Notes under the pieces: generated by a model
The model's input: the letters and a program-made list of their open reading frames with translations, nothing else
What the model was told of the DNA's origin: nothing
Database searches by the model: none
Source: Pseudomonadota bacterium
GTDB lineage: Bacteria; Pseudomonadota; Alphaproteobacteria; Rhizobiales; Pleomorphomonadaceae
Length of the DNA stretch: 58,643 nt
Direction of reading: 5' to 3'
Assembly (NCBI GenBank): GCA_018262575.1
Contig: JAGSYU010000028.1
Span: 1 to 58,643, forward strand
In this document: piece by piece, positions 7,893-16,274 of the stretch
Layout: each line of letters opens with the position of its first letter
Numbering within the stretch: position 1 is the first letter of the stretch
Program-made: the position numbers and the translations under genes

Positions 7893-8879
7893 TCAGGCGG
7901 CCTTGCGGCGCATGAGCGCCTCGAGCGCCGCGTCGATGACCTCGAGGCCAGCGCCTTCCCTGACGCCCCCCTCGGTCAGGATGCGCCGCCAGGCGCGGGC
8001 GCCGGGCACCTTGTGGTAGAGGCCGAGCATATGGCGGGTGAAGGCGGACAGCTTGCCGCCAGTGGCGAGATGGGCGGCGATGTGCGGCCGCATCCGCTCC
8101 ACCACGGCGTACGGGTCGGCGTCCTCGGTAGCGGCGCCATAGACCAGCCTGTCAACCGAGCCGAGCAGCGCCGGCTCCTGATAGGCGGCGCGCCCCAGCA
8201 TGACGCCATCGAGCGTCCTCAGCAGATCGACGGCGGTGTCGAGGTCGGCAATGCCGCCGTTGATGCCGATGAACACGTCCGGATAGCGCAGCTTGAGGCG
8301 GCGGACGCGGTCATAATCAAGCGGCGGAATGTCGCGGTTTTCCTTGGGGCTGAGGCCCTTCAGCCACGCCTTGCGGGCGTGCACCCAGAGGGCGGAGACG
8401 CCAGTGGCGATCACCGCGTCGGCGAGCCGGTCGAGCGCTTCCTCCGGGTCCTGCTCATCGACGCCGATGCGGCATTTGACGGTGACCGGCACGCTGACCG
8501 CTGCCCGCATCGCCGCGACGCAGTCGGCGACCAGTGCCGGCTCCAGCATCAGGCAGGCGCCGAACCGGCCCAACTGCACACGGTCGGACGGGCAGCCGAC
8601 GTTGAGGTTGATCTCGTCATAGCCCCGATCCTCGCCCACCTTGGCGGCGAAGGCCAGCTCGGCCGGATCGGAGCCGCCAAGCTGCAAGGCGACGGGATGC
8701 TCGTCAGAAGAAAAGCCCAGCAGCTTGTCGCGATCGCCAAAGCGGATCGCCGCCGTCGTCACCATCTCCGTATAGAGCAGCGCACGCGCACTCAGCTGCC
8801 GATGGAACAGCCGGCAATTGCGATCCGTCCAATCGAGCATCGGTGCAACAGCAAAAACGGGGGCGGTGTAGTGGCTCAT
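7893..8879 (-). CDS. dusA: tRNA-dihydrouridine(20/20a) synthase
   Basis: 328 residues, an FMN-dependent reductase that makes dihydrouridine in the D-loop of tRNA. It starts with VFAVAPMLDWTDRNCRLFHR, the DusA N-terminus. It has LQLGGSDP, the NLNVGCPSDRVQ segment with the catalytic cysteine, VTVKCRIGVD, and the GGI/LDGVMLGRAAYQ phosphate-binding region. DusA is distinguished from DusB/C by this N-terminus and by the HARKAWLKGLSPKENR block. ATG 8879 is used; an in-frame ATG at 8912 would add 11 residues not seen in the family. Confidence 0.93.
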   Translation of the reverse strand: MSHYTAPVFAVAPMLDWTDRNCRLFHRQLSARALLYTEMVTTAAIRFGDRDKLLGFSSDEHPVALQLGGSDPAELAFAAKVGEDRGYDEINLNVGCPSDRVQLGRFGACLMLEPALVADCVAAMRAAVSVPVTVKCRIGVDEQDPEEALDRLADAVIATGVSALWVHARKAWLKGLSPKENRDIPPLDYDRVRRLKLRYPDVFIGINGGIADLDTAVDLLRTLDGVMLGRAAYQEPALLGSVDRLVYGAATEDADPYAVVERMRPHIAAHLATGGKLSAFTRHMLGLYHKVPGARAWRRILTEGGVREGAGLEVIDAALEALMRRKAA

Positions 8880-9031
8880 GGGGGCCTTGTCGCGTGGGTT
8901 TCCGCTCCCCATAAGCCAAAAGTCTCAAAAAGACGAGGGAGAGCCGACTTCAAAAGGGCGAGAGCGGTGGCAAATCGTTTCGGCCGGCGCCGGCACCGGC
9001 TATAACGAAGCAAAACCAGAGGAGGCCCGAC

Positions 9032-9463
9032 ATGCCCGTCACCGACGTCGTCATCTTTCACAATCCCGACTGCGGCACGTCGCGCAATGTCGTCCGCATT
9101 GTCGAGGCGGCCGGCTATACGCCTGTCATCGTCGAATATCTCAAGACCGGCTGGACCAAGCCGCAGCTTCGCGCCCTGTTCGCCGCCGCCGGCATCGGCC
9201 CGCGCGACGCGTTGCGCGTCAAGAAGTCGCCGGCCGCCGAGCTCGGGCTCACCGATCCCTCGGTCGCCGACGAAGACATCATCGAGGCGATGCTCGCCCA
9301 CCCTATCCTCGTCGATCGACCGATCGTCGTGACGGCCAAGGGCACTGCCCTCTGCCGGCCGAGTGAGAAAGTGCTCGACCTTCTCGACCGCTGGCCGTCC
9401 GGCCCGTTCGCCAAGGAGGACGGCGAACTGGTGATCGACGTCGAGGGGAAACGGGTCGGCTAG
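9032..9463 (+). CDS. arsC: Arsenate reductase (glutaredoxin-coupled, ArsC family)
   Basis: 143 residues, a thioredoxin-fold ArsC. The active-site cysteine is in FHNPDCGTSRNVV (about Cys12), and the arginine-containing RPIVVTAKGTALCRPSE segment matches the substrate-binding region. A GAGGAGG ribosome site stands 6 bases before ATG 9032. There is no arsR or arsB beside it, so a role in arsenate resistance is assumed from the family only; some relatives act on other substrates. Its stop lies 3 bp from the stop of the convergent pyrE. Confidence 0.88.
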   Translation: MPVTDVVIFHNPDCGTSRNVVRIVEAAGYTPVIVEYLKTGWTKPQLRALFAAAGIGPRDALRVKKSPAAELGLTDPSVADEDIIEAMLAHPILVDRPIVVTAKGTALCRPSEKVLDLLDRWPSGPFAKEDGELVIDVEGKRVG

Positions 9464-9466
9464 ACT

Positions 9467-10144
9467 TTACCCCTCGAAAGACGCCCTGCCCCCATGGGCC
9501 GCCGACCATTCGGCCGGGGCATGCAGGAACTGTTCGACCTCTGACAGCATCGCCGCCGGAAAGCGGTTCGAGGCCTTGGCTTCGGCCAGCACGTCCCACC
9601 AGGTGGCGAGGGCGTGCAGCGTGATGCCGTCGGCGGCCAGCACCTCGGTCGACGACGGGAAGATGCCATAGTGGAAGACGACGAAGGCGTGGCTGACCTT
9701 GAGGCCGGCGTCGCGCATCGCCTTGGTGAAGATCAGCTTGGAACGGCCGTCGGAGGCAAGGTCCTCGACCAGGATGGCGCGGGCGCCCTCTTTGACGTCG
9801 CCTTCGATCTGGGCGTTGCGGCCGAAGCCCTTCGGCTTCTTGCGCACGTAGAGCATCGGCAGCTCCAGCCGGTCCGACAGCCACGCGGCAAAGGGGATGC
9901 CGGCCGTCTCACCGCCAGCCACCGCGTCGAGCGACTCGGCGCCAATCTCGGACAGGATGATTTCCTCGGCGAAGGCCATCAGCCGCTTGCGCAGGCGCGG
10001 AAATGAGATGAGCTTGCGACAGTCGGTATAAACAGGGCTCGCCCAGCCGGACGTGAAGATATACGGCTTTTCCGGATTGAACTGGATGGCCTCGACCTCC
10101 AGCAGAAGGCGGGCGGTCTCGCGGGCGATGAACGACTTGTCCAT
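9467..10144 (-). CDS. pyrE: Orotate phosphoribosyltransferase
   Basis: 225 residues. It converts orotate and PRPP to OMP in pyrimidine synthesis. The sequence shows [18 protein letters not shown] at the N-terminus, [28 protein letters not shown] and the PRPP loop [13 protein letters not shown], where the usual acidic pair ED is kept. ATG 10144 ([15 protein letters not shown]) is chosen over an upstream in-frame start because it opens the family N-terminus. Confidence 0.93.
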   Translation of the reverse strand: MDKSFIARETARLLLEVEAIQFNPEKPYIFTSGWASPVYTDCRKLISFPRLRKRLMAFAEEIILSEIGAESLDAVAGGETAGIPFAAWLSDRLELPMLYVRKKPKGFGRNAQIEGDVKEGARAILVEDLASDGRSKLIFTKAMRDAGLKVSHAFVVFHYGIFPSSTEVLAADGITLHALATWWDVLAEAKASNRFPAAMLSEVEQFLHAPAEWSAAHGGRASFEG

Positions 10145-10212
10145 GGGCGGTCCTCTGGCTGATTTGCCCGGCCATAGCACAGCTTGCCGGCCCTGTCCCG
10201 CCTTTCGCCGCT

Positions 10213-10258
10213 CTCAAAAGACGAAACGGCGGCCCTTCCTCTCGGGAAGAACCGCCGT
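10213..10258 (-). terminator. Terminator after the Sel1-like gene
   Basis: On the minus strand a long stem, acggcgg..cttccc paired with ggaag..ccgccgt (plus 10226-10258, loop gaga), is followed by a T-rich stretch (minus reading of 10213-10225). It lies between the Sel1-like gene and pyrE on the same strand and separates their transcripts. Confidence 0.7.
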
Positions 10259-10331
10259 CAGTCGCCCGATGTCCCGGGCATGTGTTTTTTGTTCGGTGCC
10301 GCAGGGCCCGTTCCGGGGCCGGTCGCGTCGA

Positions 10332-10598
10332 TCAATGCAGCGAAATCCACTCGCGCGCTTCGCGCTGGGCCGCGGCAATCTCGGTCGTGGACATCTCGTC
10401 GGCGAGTTCTCGGCGATAGCGGGCGGCATTATCCGAGCCACGGAAGGCAGCGATGTTCAGCCACTTGTGAGCTTCGATGAGGTTCTGCTCCACGTCACGA
10501 CCGACCGCGTACATGACGCCCAGCTCATAGAGGATATCGCTGGTAGCAGAGCCGCCGCTGGTCATTTGATCGATGGAGTTCATTTCAAGACGAGCCAT
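10332..10598 (-). CDS. Small Sel1-like repeat protein
   Basis: 88 residues with one clear Sel1 repeat: LYELGVMYAVGRDVEQN followed by LIEAHKWLNIAAFRG, which has the family's G, Y, G, A, W and AA positions. A short charged helix ends the protein. No signal peptide is seen, so it is probably cytoplasmic and acts by binding a partner; the partner is unknown. ATG 10598 (MARLEMNSI) has a GGGA ribosome site upstream; the longer open frame has none. Confidence 0.8.
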   Translation of the reverse strand: MARLEMNSIDQMTSGGSATSDILYELGVMYAVGRDVEQNLIEAHKWLNIAAFRGSDNAARYRRELADEMSTTEIAAAQREAREWISLH

Positions 10599-10853
10599 GA
10601 TGACATTCCCTGTTTTCGTATTTTCCGAGGTCTTATGCCTCGTCACTTCGTCTTCCGAAGATGAGATCATGCTGCGCCAATTGATTAAAAAGCAGATTAA
10701 ATTGTAGACTTAACGATCGCCGAACAAGATCTGAACGGAGCGTTATCTTCAGGAGCCGTCAACCATCGAATCCGCCGTTTTCAGGGAAAACGACTTTGCC
10801 GGCCACGACATGCCGATACCGGTGCGAAACCAAGTGGAAACCACGCTGGAAGA

Positions 10854-11171
10854 TCAGGACAGATTGAAACAGAGTCCGGCCATCTTGCCGCGTGCCCACA
10901 TCACCATGCCGTTCAGCGCCATCTTCTGCTCGGGGATGTTGATGATCACCGTCTCGCCAACCGTGAACAGGCCATCGGTGTTGCTAACCCGACAGCCGCC
11001 GACGCTCATATCGTCAACAATACACTCACAAGTATATCTATTGTGTTGTATTGTCGCGAGCAGGAAACATCTGACGCGCTTGTGCTGACGGCCGTCACCG
11101 ACCCTGAGGTTCGGGTTGCGAAGGTTCCTGATGACCTCCCGCATATCCGGCGAGGCTGGCGACGTTGCCAT
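10854..11171 (-). CDS. PilZ domain protein
   Basis: 105 residues. Both cyclic-di-GMP contact motifs of PilZ are present: RxxxR as RQHKR (about residues 28-32) and DxSxxG as DMSVGG (about 54-59). The rest is the beta-barrel core ending in GMVMWARGKMAGLCF. A stand-alone PilZ domain normally works by binding a partner when c-di-GMP is high. It sits 1.1 kb from a second PilZ gene and the motility stator genes, which hints at motility control, but no direct link is seen. AT-rich sequence precedes its start. Confidence 0.88.
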   Translation of the reverse strand: MATSPASPDMREVIRNLRNPNLRVGDGRQHKRVRCFLLATIQHNRYTCECIVDDMSVGGCRVSNTDGLFTVGETVIINIPEQKMALNGMVMWARGKMAGLCFNLS

Positions 11172-11312
11172 ATCTGAACTCCGTCACGGCTGACGGATAT
11201 TACAACAACTGTAATCTAGTAATCAAATTTTCCGGAAAGACTCGAAAAATACATAAAATTAGAACAGATATCGGCCAGCAATCTGAATGTATGACGAATT
11301 CATCTATCCAAC

Positions 11313-11344
11313 AAAAAGCCCCGGCGTCCTGACGACACCGGGGC
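11313..11344 (-). terminator. Terminator after the glutathione transferase gene
   Basis: On the minus strand gccccggtgtc and gacgccggggc form a stem (plus 11318-11344) followed by five T (plus aaaaa 11313-11317). It is 65 bp after the end of the glutathione transferase gene. Confidence 0.85.
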
Positions 11345-11408
11345 GATATAAGACTTTAGGCTTGATACGGCCCCGAAAGAGCTGACATCGTCGTCGGCCC
11401 GTCAGGCG

Positions 11409-12116
11409 TCAGCGGGCGCGCTGGTTGAACAGCACCTTCTGCGCTTCCTTGTCATCGGCGAGGTTGCTCGGCGGCGTCGGCGCGGTGATGGCGAGCGCCT
11501 TTGCCACGGCCGGCCGACTCGATACCCGATCGATCCAGGCCATCACGTTCGGGAATTCGGCCGCATCGATCGCCTGTCGTTCCCAGCCACGCGCCCAACC
11601 GACGCAGGCCATGTCGACAACCGAATAGTCGCCGCAGACATAGTCCCTGCCGGCAAGCCGCTTTTCGAGAACGCCGTAAAGGCGATGCGTCTCGTCCTGG
11701 TAGCGCTTGATGGCATAGGGAATCTTTTCCGGCGCGTAGATCGCGAAATGATGATTCTGGCCGAGCATTGGGCCGAAGCCGCCCATTTGCCACATCAGCC
11801 ATTGCTCCGCCTCGACGCGACCGCGTTCGTCCGCCGGGTAGAACTTGCCAAACTTACGGCCAAGGTAAAGCAGAATGGCACCCGACTCGAACACCGAGAT
11901 CGGCTTGCCATCCGGCCCCTCGGGATCGACGATGGCCGGCATCTTGTTGTTGGGCGAAATCGCCAGGAAATCCGGCTGAAACTGGTCGCCCTTGCCGATA
12001 TTGATGAAATGCAGATTGTAGGGAACGCCGAGCTCCTCGAGCATGATCGTGATCTTGTGGCCATTGGGCGTCGGCCAGTAGTAGAGGTCGATCGGCTTGG
12101 TCTGGGTCGCAGTCAT
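11409..12116 (-). CDS. Glutathione S-transferase family protein (YfcG-like)
   Basis: 235 residues. The N-terminal thioredoxin-like domain begins IDLYYWPTPNGHKITIMLEE, has the cis-proline motif NNKMPAIVDPEGPDG and the glutathione-contact residues in SVFESGAILLYLG. The all-helical C-terminal domain follows from about residue 90. The TPNGHK start and the lack of a cysteine there fit the nu-class disulfide-bond oxidoreductases (YfcG/YghU). ATG 12116 has a GAGGAG ribosome site; an open frame upstream is not family-like. Substrate unknown. Confidence 0.87.
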   Translation of the reverse strand: MTATQTKPIDLYYWPTPNGHKITIMLEELGVPYNLHFINIGKGDQFQPDFLAISPNNKMPAIVDPEGPDGKPISVFESGAILLYLGRKFGKFYPADERGRVEAEQWLMWQMGGFGPMLGQNHHFAIYAPEKIPYAIKRYQDETHRLYGVLEKRLAGRDYVCGDYSVVDMACVGWARGWERQAIDAAEFPNVMAWIDRVSSRPAVAKALAITAPTPPSNLADDKEAQKVLFNQRAR

Positions 12117-12231
12117 CGGCTTCTCCTCGCCTGTTTCCGGTGGGCTTAAGGCGAACCAGCATATTGGCCCACCACGACCACGAAAAGGGGCTGGCGATGA
12201 ACTCGGCGTGTTCACACGGACGAGCCCGGAC

Positions 12232-12543
12232 TCAGAGGGGAAAGTCGCCCTTCTCTCGCTCGATGACGACGCCAATCTCCTGACCATCGCGGCGGATGAT
12301 GCGAACGTCGTAACGCCGATGACTGGCCTCGTCCTCAAGTTCCAGCTCAAGCGGCAGCGGCCGCGGTTCGGTCAGGATGAGCTTCGCCCCACGGGCCGAC
12401 CGGTCGCGGATGACGCAGTCGACGAGCCGCCGGCCATCGCGCGCCCGCAGGACACCTGCCCGTAGCCGCGTCCGTTGACGGTCTTCCATGCGCCGGTCGC
12501 CCGTGTCGGGTTGGGGGGCGTCCGGCGAATGGGGATCGGTCAT
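12232..12543 (-). CDS. PilZ domain protein downstream of the stator genes
   Basis: 103 residues. RQRTR (RxxxR) at about residues 22-26 and DRSARG (DxSxxG) at about 47-52 are the two c-di-GMP contacts. It follows motB by 71 bp on the same strand, so it may be read with motAB. A PilZ protein next to stator genes could act like YcgR as a c-di-GMP brake on the motor; this is inference. The start could also be the internal Met at the RMEDRQRTR segment, 18 residues on. Confidence 0.85.
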   Translation of the reverse strand: MTDPHSPDAPQPDTGDRRMEDRQRTRLRAGVLRARDGRRLVDCVIRDRSARGAKLILTEPRPLPLELELEDEASHRRYDVRIIRRDGQEIGVVIEREKGDFPL

Positions 12544-12614
12544 GAGGGGGCCTTGTCCGAATGAGTCCGATAAAGCATCGGCCCGCCCGCTTGCCCCAGC
12601 CTTGCGCCTTGGCG

Positions 12615-13478
12615 TCAGAACGGACTCTCGCTCGGCATGGCCGGCGCTTCCTTCAGCAACACCAGTTCGATGCGGCGGTTGCCTGACAGGAACGGATCAT
12701 CGGGAAACATCGGGTCCTTGTCGGCAACGCCGATCACCTGTGCGAGGCTGCCGGCACCAAGGCCGAAGCTGCCGAGAATTTCAGCCGTGGCGAGCGCCCG
12801 TTTGGCCGAGAGCGCCCAGGCGGCGCCACCGGGCACGGCCATGTCGCCGGTCGACTCGGTGTGACCAATGATCTGCAGCCGACCCGGCATCTGCTGGATG
12901 ACCGGTGCGATGCGCGACAGCAGGATCTTCATGCGGTCGGTCGGCTCGCTCGATTGCGAGGCGAACATCGGCCGTCCATCCTGGTCGATGATCGAGATGT
13001 GCAGGCCATCGTTGGCGACACTGAGGACGATCTGCTTGGAGAGTTCGGCGTAGTCGGGAAGATCCTGCAGCGCCTGGCGTAGCGATTCGGATGCGGTGAG
13101 ATAGTCACGCGGCTTGCTCTCGGCGGCCTTCTCGAACCGGTTGGTGTTTACCTCGGGCCCTTGCTTTTCATACTGGTCGTTGAAATCGTTGGCGAACTCC
13201 ACCGCCTCGGAGAGCGACATCGGCTGGACGTTGCGCAGGTACTTCCGTTCCGGCAGGCCATTCTGCTCGATCATGCCGGCCGGCCGCTGAACGGACTGGT
13301 AGCCGAAGGCGTCGCGAATCGAACCGGCAGCCTCCTGCAGCTTCTGCTCGTCCTGACTCGAGAAGGAGACGATCATCACGAACAGCGCCATCAAGAGACT
13401 CATCAGGTCGGCGAACGTGATAACCCACGGCGCGCCGCCATGTCCGCCGCCGCCGCCGCCCTTCTTCTTGGCACTCAT
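12615..13478 (-). CDS. motB: Flagellar motor stator protein MotB/PomB family
   Basis: 287 residues. A short Gly/His/Lys-rich cytoplasmic N-terminus leads into one membrane helix with the ion-binding aspartate (WVITFADLMSLLMALFVMIV, about residue 24). A periplasmic linker and plug region follow, then an OmpA-type peptidoglycan-binding domain (LQIIGHTESTG ... ALSAKRALATAEIL ... NRRIELVLL). It pairs with the MotA-type gene 35 bp upstream to form the ion channel that turns the flagellum. Length and layout are closer to PomB-type proteins than to E. coli MotB, so the coupling ion could be sodium; sequence alone does not decide this. Confidence 0.88.
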   Translation of the reverse strand: MSAKKKGGGGGGHGGAPWVITFADLMSLLMALFVMIVSFSSQDEQKLQEAAGSIRDAFGYQSVQRPAGMIEQNGLPERKYLRNVQPMSLSEAVEFANDFNDQYEKQGPEVNTNRFEKAAESKPRDYLTASESLRQALQDLPDYAELSKQIVLSVANDGLHISIIDQDGRPMFASQSSEPTDRMKILLSRIAPVIQQMPGRLQIIGHTESTGDMAVPGGAAWALSAKRALATAEILGSFGLGAGSLAQVIGVADKDPMFPDDPFLSGNRRIELVLLKEAPAMPSESPF

Positions 13479-13513
13479 GCCGCCGCCCTTCCGTTTCTGC
13501 AGTCACCGGCCCG

Positions 13514-14293
13514 TCAGGCTGCTTCCTTCTCGGCCTCAGCCTTGGCGCGATGCTTGAGCGGCAGGTAGGAAAGCAGTTCCTCGTGCACCTGCTTGGGGCT
13601 CTTGTTCTCGCGGATCATCAGTACGGCGTCGATGATCATCGACTGAATTTCCGCCTCGTGGTTGGCCCGGTTGCCGAGCTTGTCGGAAATCGGGGCCGCC
13701 ATGACGTTGGCAATCACCGCACCGTAAAGAGTGGTCAGCAGTGCAATCGACATGGCCGGGCCGATCTGCTTGGGATCGGACATATGGGCGAACAGCGACA
13801 CGAGGCCGATGATGGTGCCCACCATGCCCATGCCGGGCGCCGCCTCGGCAATCTTGGCCCAGGCGGTGTGCCCCATGTGCAGACGTTCGTACTGCAGGTC
13901 ACGCTCGCGCTCGAGCACGTGCTGGATGGTCTCACCTGAATAGCCGTCGGCGATCATCTGGATCGCCTTTTGGAGGAAGGGCTCGTCGATCTCAAGCTTT
14001 TCGAGACCGAGCGGGCCCTGCTTGCGCGCCACCTCGGCAATCTCGGTCAACTGATCGAGCAGATGCAGCGTGTCATGCGTCTTGTACATGACCGCTTCCT
14101 TGAAGCCGCCAAACACGGCTATCGGGAAGGTCTTCAACGTGTAGCGGCCGAGCAACGCCACCAGAGCGCCGACAATCACGACGTTGGTCGCCAGAAGGTT
14201 CATGAACATCATGATGTCCGAACCTTCAAGGATCACGGCAATGTAGAGCACGGCGAAGCCGCCGAAAACCCCGAGAAGGGTAGCAATGTCCAT
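13514..14293 (-). CDS. motA: Flagellar motor stator protein MotA/PomA family
   Basis: 259 residues with four membrane helices: two near the N-terminus (ATLLGVFGGFAVLYIAVIL and FMNLLATNVVIVGALVALL) and two in the C-terminal half. The proline-bearing channel motifs are present as APGMGMVGTIIGLVSLF and TTLYGAVIANVMAAPISDKL. The cytoplasmic loop carries many charged residues that contact the rotor. At 259 residues it is nearer PomA than the ~295-residue E. coli MotA. No other flagellar gene lies in the window. Confidence 0.88.
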   Translation of the reverse strand: MDIATLLGVFGGFAVLYIAVILEGSDIMMFMNLLATNVVIVGALVALLGRYTLKTFPIAVFGGFKEAVMYKTHDTLHLLDQLTEIAEVARKQGPLGLEKLEIDEPFLQKAIQMIADGYSGETIQHVLERERDLQYERLHMGHTAWAKIAEAAPGMGMVGTIIGLVSLFAHMSDPKQIGPAMSIALLTTLYGAVIANVMAAPISDKLGNRANHEAEIQSMIIDAVLMIRENKSPKQVHEELLSYLPLKHRAKAEAEKEAA

Positions 14294-14603
14294 CGGTCGC
14301 TCAGACCGGGGGGAATGAGACAGGCAGGGCGGCTTGCGCCGCCGGACCCCGGCTTTTCGACATTACGGATCATGGGGATAAGGCAGGCTTAACGAACAGG
14401 GTTAACCAAACCTTCCGCCGGGCAGCAAAAAGGCAACCCCGGGGTCGCCTTAGGGCGCCATCGAGCAGATCCGGCGCCGGTTCACGTGAAAAAACAACGA
14501 CAGATCAATAAGATAAGACGTCTTCGTGTTTCTGGGAAAGACGAAGACGCCCCAGCGCAAAATGCGCAGCGGGGACGGCAGCTTGTGCCGCCTCCTTGCA
14601 GCC
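14294..14603. other. Intergenic region between gatB and motA
   Basis: 310 bp with no convincing gene. It holds a terminator for gatB (14427-14451), a 9-bp inverted repeat cgtcttcgt/acgaagacg (14519-14527 and 14541-14549) just after gatB, and the presumed promoter of motAB, for which I cannot point to clear -35/-10 boxes. Confidence 0.5.
14427..14451 (-). terminator. Terminator between gatB and motA
   Basis: Minus strand reads aaggcgacccc-ggggttgcctt followed by T5; the stem has one G-U pair. It would end the gatB transcript about 150 bp past the gene. Confidence 0.65.
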
Positions 14604-16082
14604 CTATTCGATGCCGAGCTTCTGCTTGACAAGGTCGTTGACGGCCTGCGGATTGGCCTTGCCGCCGGTGGCCTTCATCACCTGACCGACGAACCAACCG
14701 CTGAGCGTCGGCTTCGCCTTGGCCTGCTCGGCCTTGTCCGGATTGGCGGCGATCACCTCATCGACGGCCTTTTCGATGGCGCCGGTATCGGTGACCTGCT
14801 TGAGGCCGCGTTCCTCGACCAGTTTCTTCGGATCGCCGCCTTCGGTGTAGACGATCTCGAACAGATCCTTGGCGATCTTGCCGGAGATCGTGCCGTCGCC
14901 GATCAGATCGACGATGGCGCCAAGCTGGTCGGGGGAAACCGGCGACGCCTCAATGCCCTTGCCGTCCTTGTTGAGGCGGCCGAACAGTTCGTTGATCATG
15001 AAATTGGCAACGGCCTTGCCGTCGCGGCTCTTTGCCACCAGCTCGTAATAGTCGGCCGACGCGCGCTCAAGCGTCAGCACCATGGCATCATAGGGCGTGA
15101 CGCCATACTCGGTGACGAAACGCGCCTTCTTCTCATCGGGTAACTCGGGAAGGCCGGCCTTCAGGCTCTCCACCCAAGCCGGGTCGAGCTCAAGCGGCAA
15201 CAGGTCGGGATCGGGGAAGTAGCGGTAGTCATGCGCCTCTTCCTTGGAGCGCATCGAGCGCGTCTCACCCTTGCCGGGATCGTAAAGCCGGGTTTCCTGG
15301 TTGATGGTGCCGCCATCCTCGAGGATGGCGATCTGCCGGCGCGCTTCGAATTCCACCGCCTGAGCGGCGAAGCGCATCGAGTTGACGTTTTTGATCTCGC
15401 AGCGGGTACCGAGCGGCTCGCCAGGCTTTCGCACCGACACGTTGATGTCCGCGCGCATGGAGCCCTCCTCCATGTTGCCATCACAGGTGCCGAGATAGCG
15501 CAGGATGGTCCGGAGCTTGGCCAGATAGGCCTTCACCTCCTCCGACGACCGGAGGTCCGGCCTGGAGACGATCTCCATCAGCGCCACGCCCGAGCGGTTG
15601 AGGTCGACGAAGGACATGGTCGGATGCTGGTCGTGGATCGACTTGCCGGCATCCTGCTCGAGGTGCAGCCGCTCGATGCCGATCTCGACGACGCCTTCCG
15701 GCATATCGAGCAGCACCTCGCCCTCGCCGACGATCGGCTGCTTGTACTGGCTGATCTGATAGCCCTGCGGCAGGTCGGGGTAGAAGTAGTTCTTGCGGTC
15801 GAATACCGAATAGAGGTTGATCGCCGCCTTGAGGCCGAGGCCGGTGCGGACGGCCTGCGCCACGCATTCTTCGTTGATCACCGGCAGCATGCCCGGCATT
15901 GCCGCGTCGACGAGCGAGACGTGCATGTTGGGCTCGGCACCGAAGACGGCCGAGGCACCGGAGAACAGCTTGGCGTTGGAGGTGACCTGGGCGTGCACCT
16001 CAAGGCCGATGATGACCTCCCAGTCGCCGGTGGCGCCCTTGATCATCTTCTTGGGGTCGGGGGTGCGAACTGCCATGTTCAT
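14604..16082 (-). CDS. gatB: Aspartyl/glutamyl-tRNA(Asn/Gln) amidotransferase subunit B
   Basis: 492 residues, full length. GatB binds and phosphorylates the misacylated tRNA in the GatCAB complex, so that Glu-tRNA(Gln) and Asp-tRNA(Asn) can be amidated. Typical blocks are [11 protein letters not shown] near the start, [31 protein letters not shown], the [13 protein letters not shown] segment, [13 protein letters not shown], and the C-terminal YqeY-like helical domain ending VKQKLGI. ATG 16082 is taken, with a second ATG at 16076. It is separated from gatA/gatC by an unrelated secreted esterase gene. Confidence 0.96.
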   Translation of the reverse strand: MNMAVRTPDPKKMIKGATGDWEVIIGLEVHAQVTSNAKLFSGASAVFGAEPNMHVSLVDAAMPGMLPVINEECVAQAVRTGLGLKAAINLYSVFDRKNYFYPDLPQGYQISQYKQPIVGEGEVLLDMPEGVVEIGIERLHLEQDAGKSIHDQHPTMSFVDLNRSGVALMEIVSRPDLRSSEEVKAYLAKLRTILRYLGTCDGNMEEGSMRADINVSVRKPGEPLGTRCEIKNVNSMRFAAQAVEFEARRQIAILEDGGTINQETRLYDPGKGETRSMRSKEEAHDYRYFPDPDLLPLELDPAWVESLKAGLPELPDEKKARFVTEYGVTPYDAMVLTLERASADYYELVAKSRDGKAVANFMINELFGRLNKDGKGIEASPVSPDQLGAIVDLIGDGTISGKIAKDLFEIVYTEGGDPKKLVEERGLKQVTDTGAIEKAVDEVIAANPDKAEQAKAKPTLSGWFVGQVMKATGGKANPQAVNDLVKQKLGIE

Positions 16083-16196
16083 GGTGGGTCTCTCGGATCG
16101 GTCGGACGATATCTGTCTGGCGGGATAGCCCGTTTTGTGTCGGAGGTAAACGGGAAAGGCGCGTCATTCCAGCACGTCGTCGGATGGAAATCGACC

Positions 16197-16233
16197 CGAA
16201 AATGGCAAAGGGCGCCGCGGCAACGCGACGCCC
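16197..16233 (-). terminator. Terminator after the phytase-like gene
   Basis: Minus strand gggcgtcgcg and cgcggcgccc (plus 16210-16233) form a 10-bp stem with one G-U pair and loop ttgc, followed by tttgccatttt. It lies 42 bp past the esterase gene and 115 bp ahead of gatB, so gatB probably has its own promoter or depends on readthrough. Confidence 0.65.
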
Positions 16234-16274
16234 CTGCCCAATCTCGTAACGGACCGGCCTTGCGGCAGAAGGGA

